Assembly: GCA_014529385.2 (NCBI GenBank)
Contig: CM043963.1
Location: 78,352,912-78,416,911 of the forward strand
Direction: 5' to 3'
DNA length: 64,000 bases
Origin: Adiantum capillus-veneris
Taxonomy: Eukaryota > Streptophyta > Polypodiopsida > Polypodiales > Pteridaceae
The notes under the pieces: generated by a model
Told to the model about the DNA's origin: nothing
What the model saw: the letters and a program-made list of their open reading frames with translations, nothing else
Databases searched by the model: none
Position numbers and translations under genes: made by a program
Part shown: positions 63,079 through 64,000 of the stretch, in pieces
Layout: each line of letters opens with the position of its first letter
Position numbering within the stretch: position 1 is the stretch's first letter

Positions 63079-64000
63079 ATGGCAAGTGTTTCTTTCCCCA
63101 CGTTCAGTGGAAAGAAGGGAGAGGATCTCACCACCGACTTTTTGGATGATTTCGACATTGCTTGTATCGTCTCCAACGAAGATGACGATGCTTCACGACT
63201 TAGAATTTTTCCTCTACTGATGAAAGTAGAGGCCAAGTCCTAGTATAATGCATTGCCCCAGGCCACCAAGAATGCATGGGATGTGTTAATGGCTACTTTT
63301 GTAAAGAGGTTTGGTGGAGGCACAACCTCGGAGAGGCTATGGCAGTTACTGACAGAATTAAAGCAGGGAGGCCTGCTGGAGTATGCCACCTACGAGTCTA
63401 AATTTGTGGACTTATGGGAGAGATGGGTTGCCTCGCTGGAGGAAGGTGAAGGAGCGCCTAGTTTCCTAAAGAAGGATCGTTTCATTGCTGGTCTATGGTC
63501 GCCGCTTAGAGAGAAGGTGAAGGGAAATTTTCCTGCAACATATGAGTTGGCAGTCAAAGTAGCCCGCCTTAAAGACAAGAAGCTATGCATGCAAGCAAGA
63601 GTAAACGAGTCAGAGGAAACAAGCTCGGCCCAACCAACCCCAGTGACTGCAACAGCCAATCATAGAGTCCAACCACAGGAGGCATCAGAAGAGCAAGACC
63701 TGTTGAGTCGCATCACCACCCAACTAGAGAGTTTATCTGTGCATCTGGTGCAGCAAGGGCATACACCTGGAAGGAACCCAGAACAAGGAAGAGGACAACG
63801 AAGGCAGAACCCAGAGTACCATTGTTACAACTACGGGGAAGGTGGCCGTGGAATGTACTACTGCCCACACCCGAGGAGGCAGAATTTCAATAGAGGGGGG
63901 AGACAGAATCAGATCTCTCCACCAAGAACACCACCGCCACTCAGGCAACCAATCCCACCTGTTCAAATCCTACCACCAGCGGTGCAACCACAACTAGCCA
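63079..64000 (+). pseudogene. E5 gag (Ty3/gypsy), 3' end beyond window
   Basis: The start is ATG at 63,079 (MASVSFPTFSGKKGEDLTTD). Gag core motifs: DDFDIACIVSNEDDDASRLR, then AKS-stop-YNALPQATK at 63,241 (TAG where Trp is expected in the usual A.SW.N.L), AWDVLMATFVKRFGGGTTSE, LLEYATYESKFVDLWERWVA and FIAGLWSPLREKVKG. A Gln/Arg/Pro-rich tail carries CYNYGEGGRGMYYC, a CCHC knuckle with Cys and His positions lost. It would form the particle shell and bind RNA. Apart from one stop the frame is open for 300 codons, suggesting a rather young copy. Confidence 0.88.

Larger units (their letters stand above)
61694..64000 (+). mobile_element. E5: gypsy element with extra upstream reading frames, runs off the window
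   Basis: After the LTR come a PBS-like TTTGGTGCCCCCAATGAGG, two or three unusual reading frames (61,769-62,966), an A-rich tract (63,019-63,050) and then gag from 63,079. Pol and the 3' LTR lie beyond 64,000. The position right of the CACTA coding break means E5 is the youngest layer of the nest on this side, or that a rearrangement joined them. Confidence 0.75.

Overview
This window looks like repeat-rich nuclear DNA of a land plant. The evidence is several Ty3/gypsy and Ty1/copia elements with plant-type primer-binding sites, a CACTA (En/Spm) element with plant DUF4216-type and Ptta/En/Spm-type coding sequence, plant LINEs, a tRNA-derived SINE, and long AG, TG, CT and CA microsatellites. 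I found no convincing host gene, rRNA gene, tRNA gene or CRISPR array. The species cannot be named from the sequence alone. Nearly all coding sequence is transposon-derived and broken by stops and frameshifts, so the window reads as a heterochromatic or intergenic transposon nest.

Left part (1-12.0 kb): after about 3 kb without genes, apart from a duplicated 0.3 kb unit, there is a large minus-strand gypsy-type element called E1 here. Its 3' LTR lies at 3.16-6.80 kb and is rearranged, carrying a LINE ORF1 fragment inside an AG microsatellite. Its internal region (6.80-10.10 kb) holds a gag but no recognisable pol. Its 5' LTR (10.1-12.0 kb) is truncated. E1 looks non-autonomous and shares a primer-binding word with the gypsy element E5 at the right edge.

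Middle-left (12.0-28.2 kb): a plus-strand gypsy integrase fragment abuts E2, a minus-strand gypsy element (12,965-24,709). E2 has gag, protease, RT, RNase H and integrase in order, then an unusual post-integrase accessory reading frame of about 3.3 kb. That frame is split by a 2.57 kb solo LTR of the E1 family. The 5' LTR of E2 is truncated against E3, another minus-strand gypsy element that keeps its 5' LTR, a Met-type PBS, gag and protease.

Middle (28-45.5 kb): LINE 3' ends, two of them with clear target-site duplications. All fall in a family ending in a 16-bp perfect palindrome or a close variant. Also here are a SINE with a 10-bp target duplication, a MITE-like element, a gypsy integrase C-terminus, an LTR copy, many microsatellites, and a LINE ORF1 with a damaged zinc knuckle.

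Right part (45.5-64 kb) is a nested stack. A minus-strand LINE is split by a complete copia element (46,253-51,438, TSD TCATT). The same LINE is interrupted by a minus-strand gypsy element (E4), which is cut by a CACTA transposon. The CACTA element in turn abuts a plus-strand gypsy element (E5) that runs off the window. E5 has extra reading frames and an A-rich tract between its primer-binding site and gag. A 246-bp hairpin sits inside the CACTA element.
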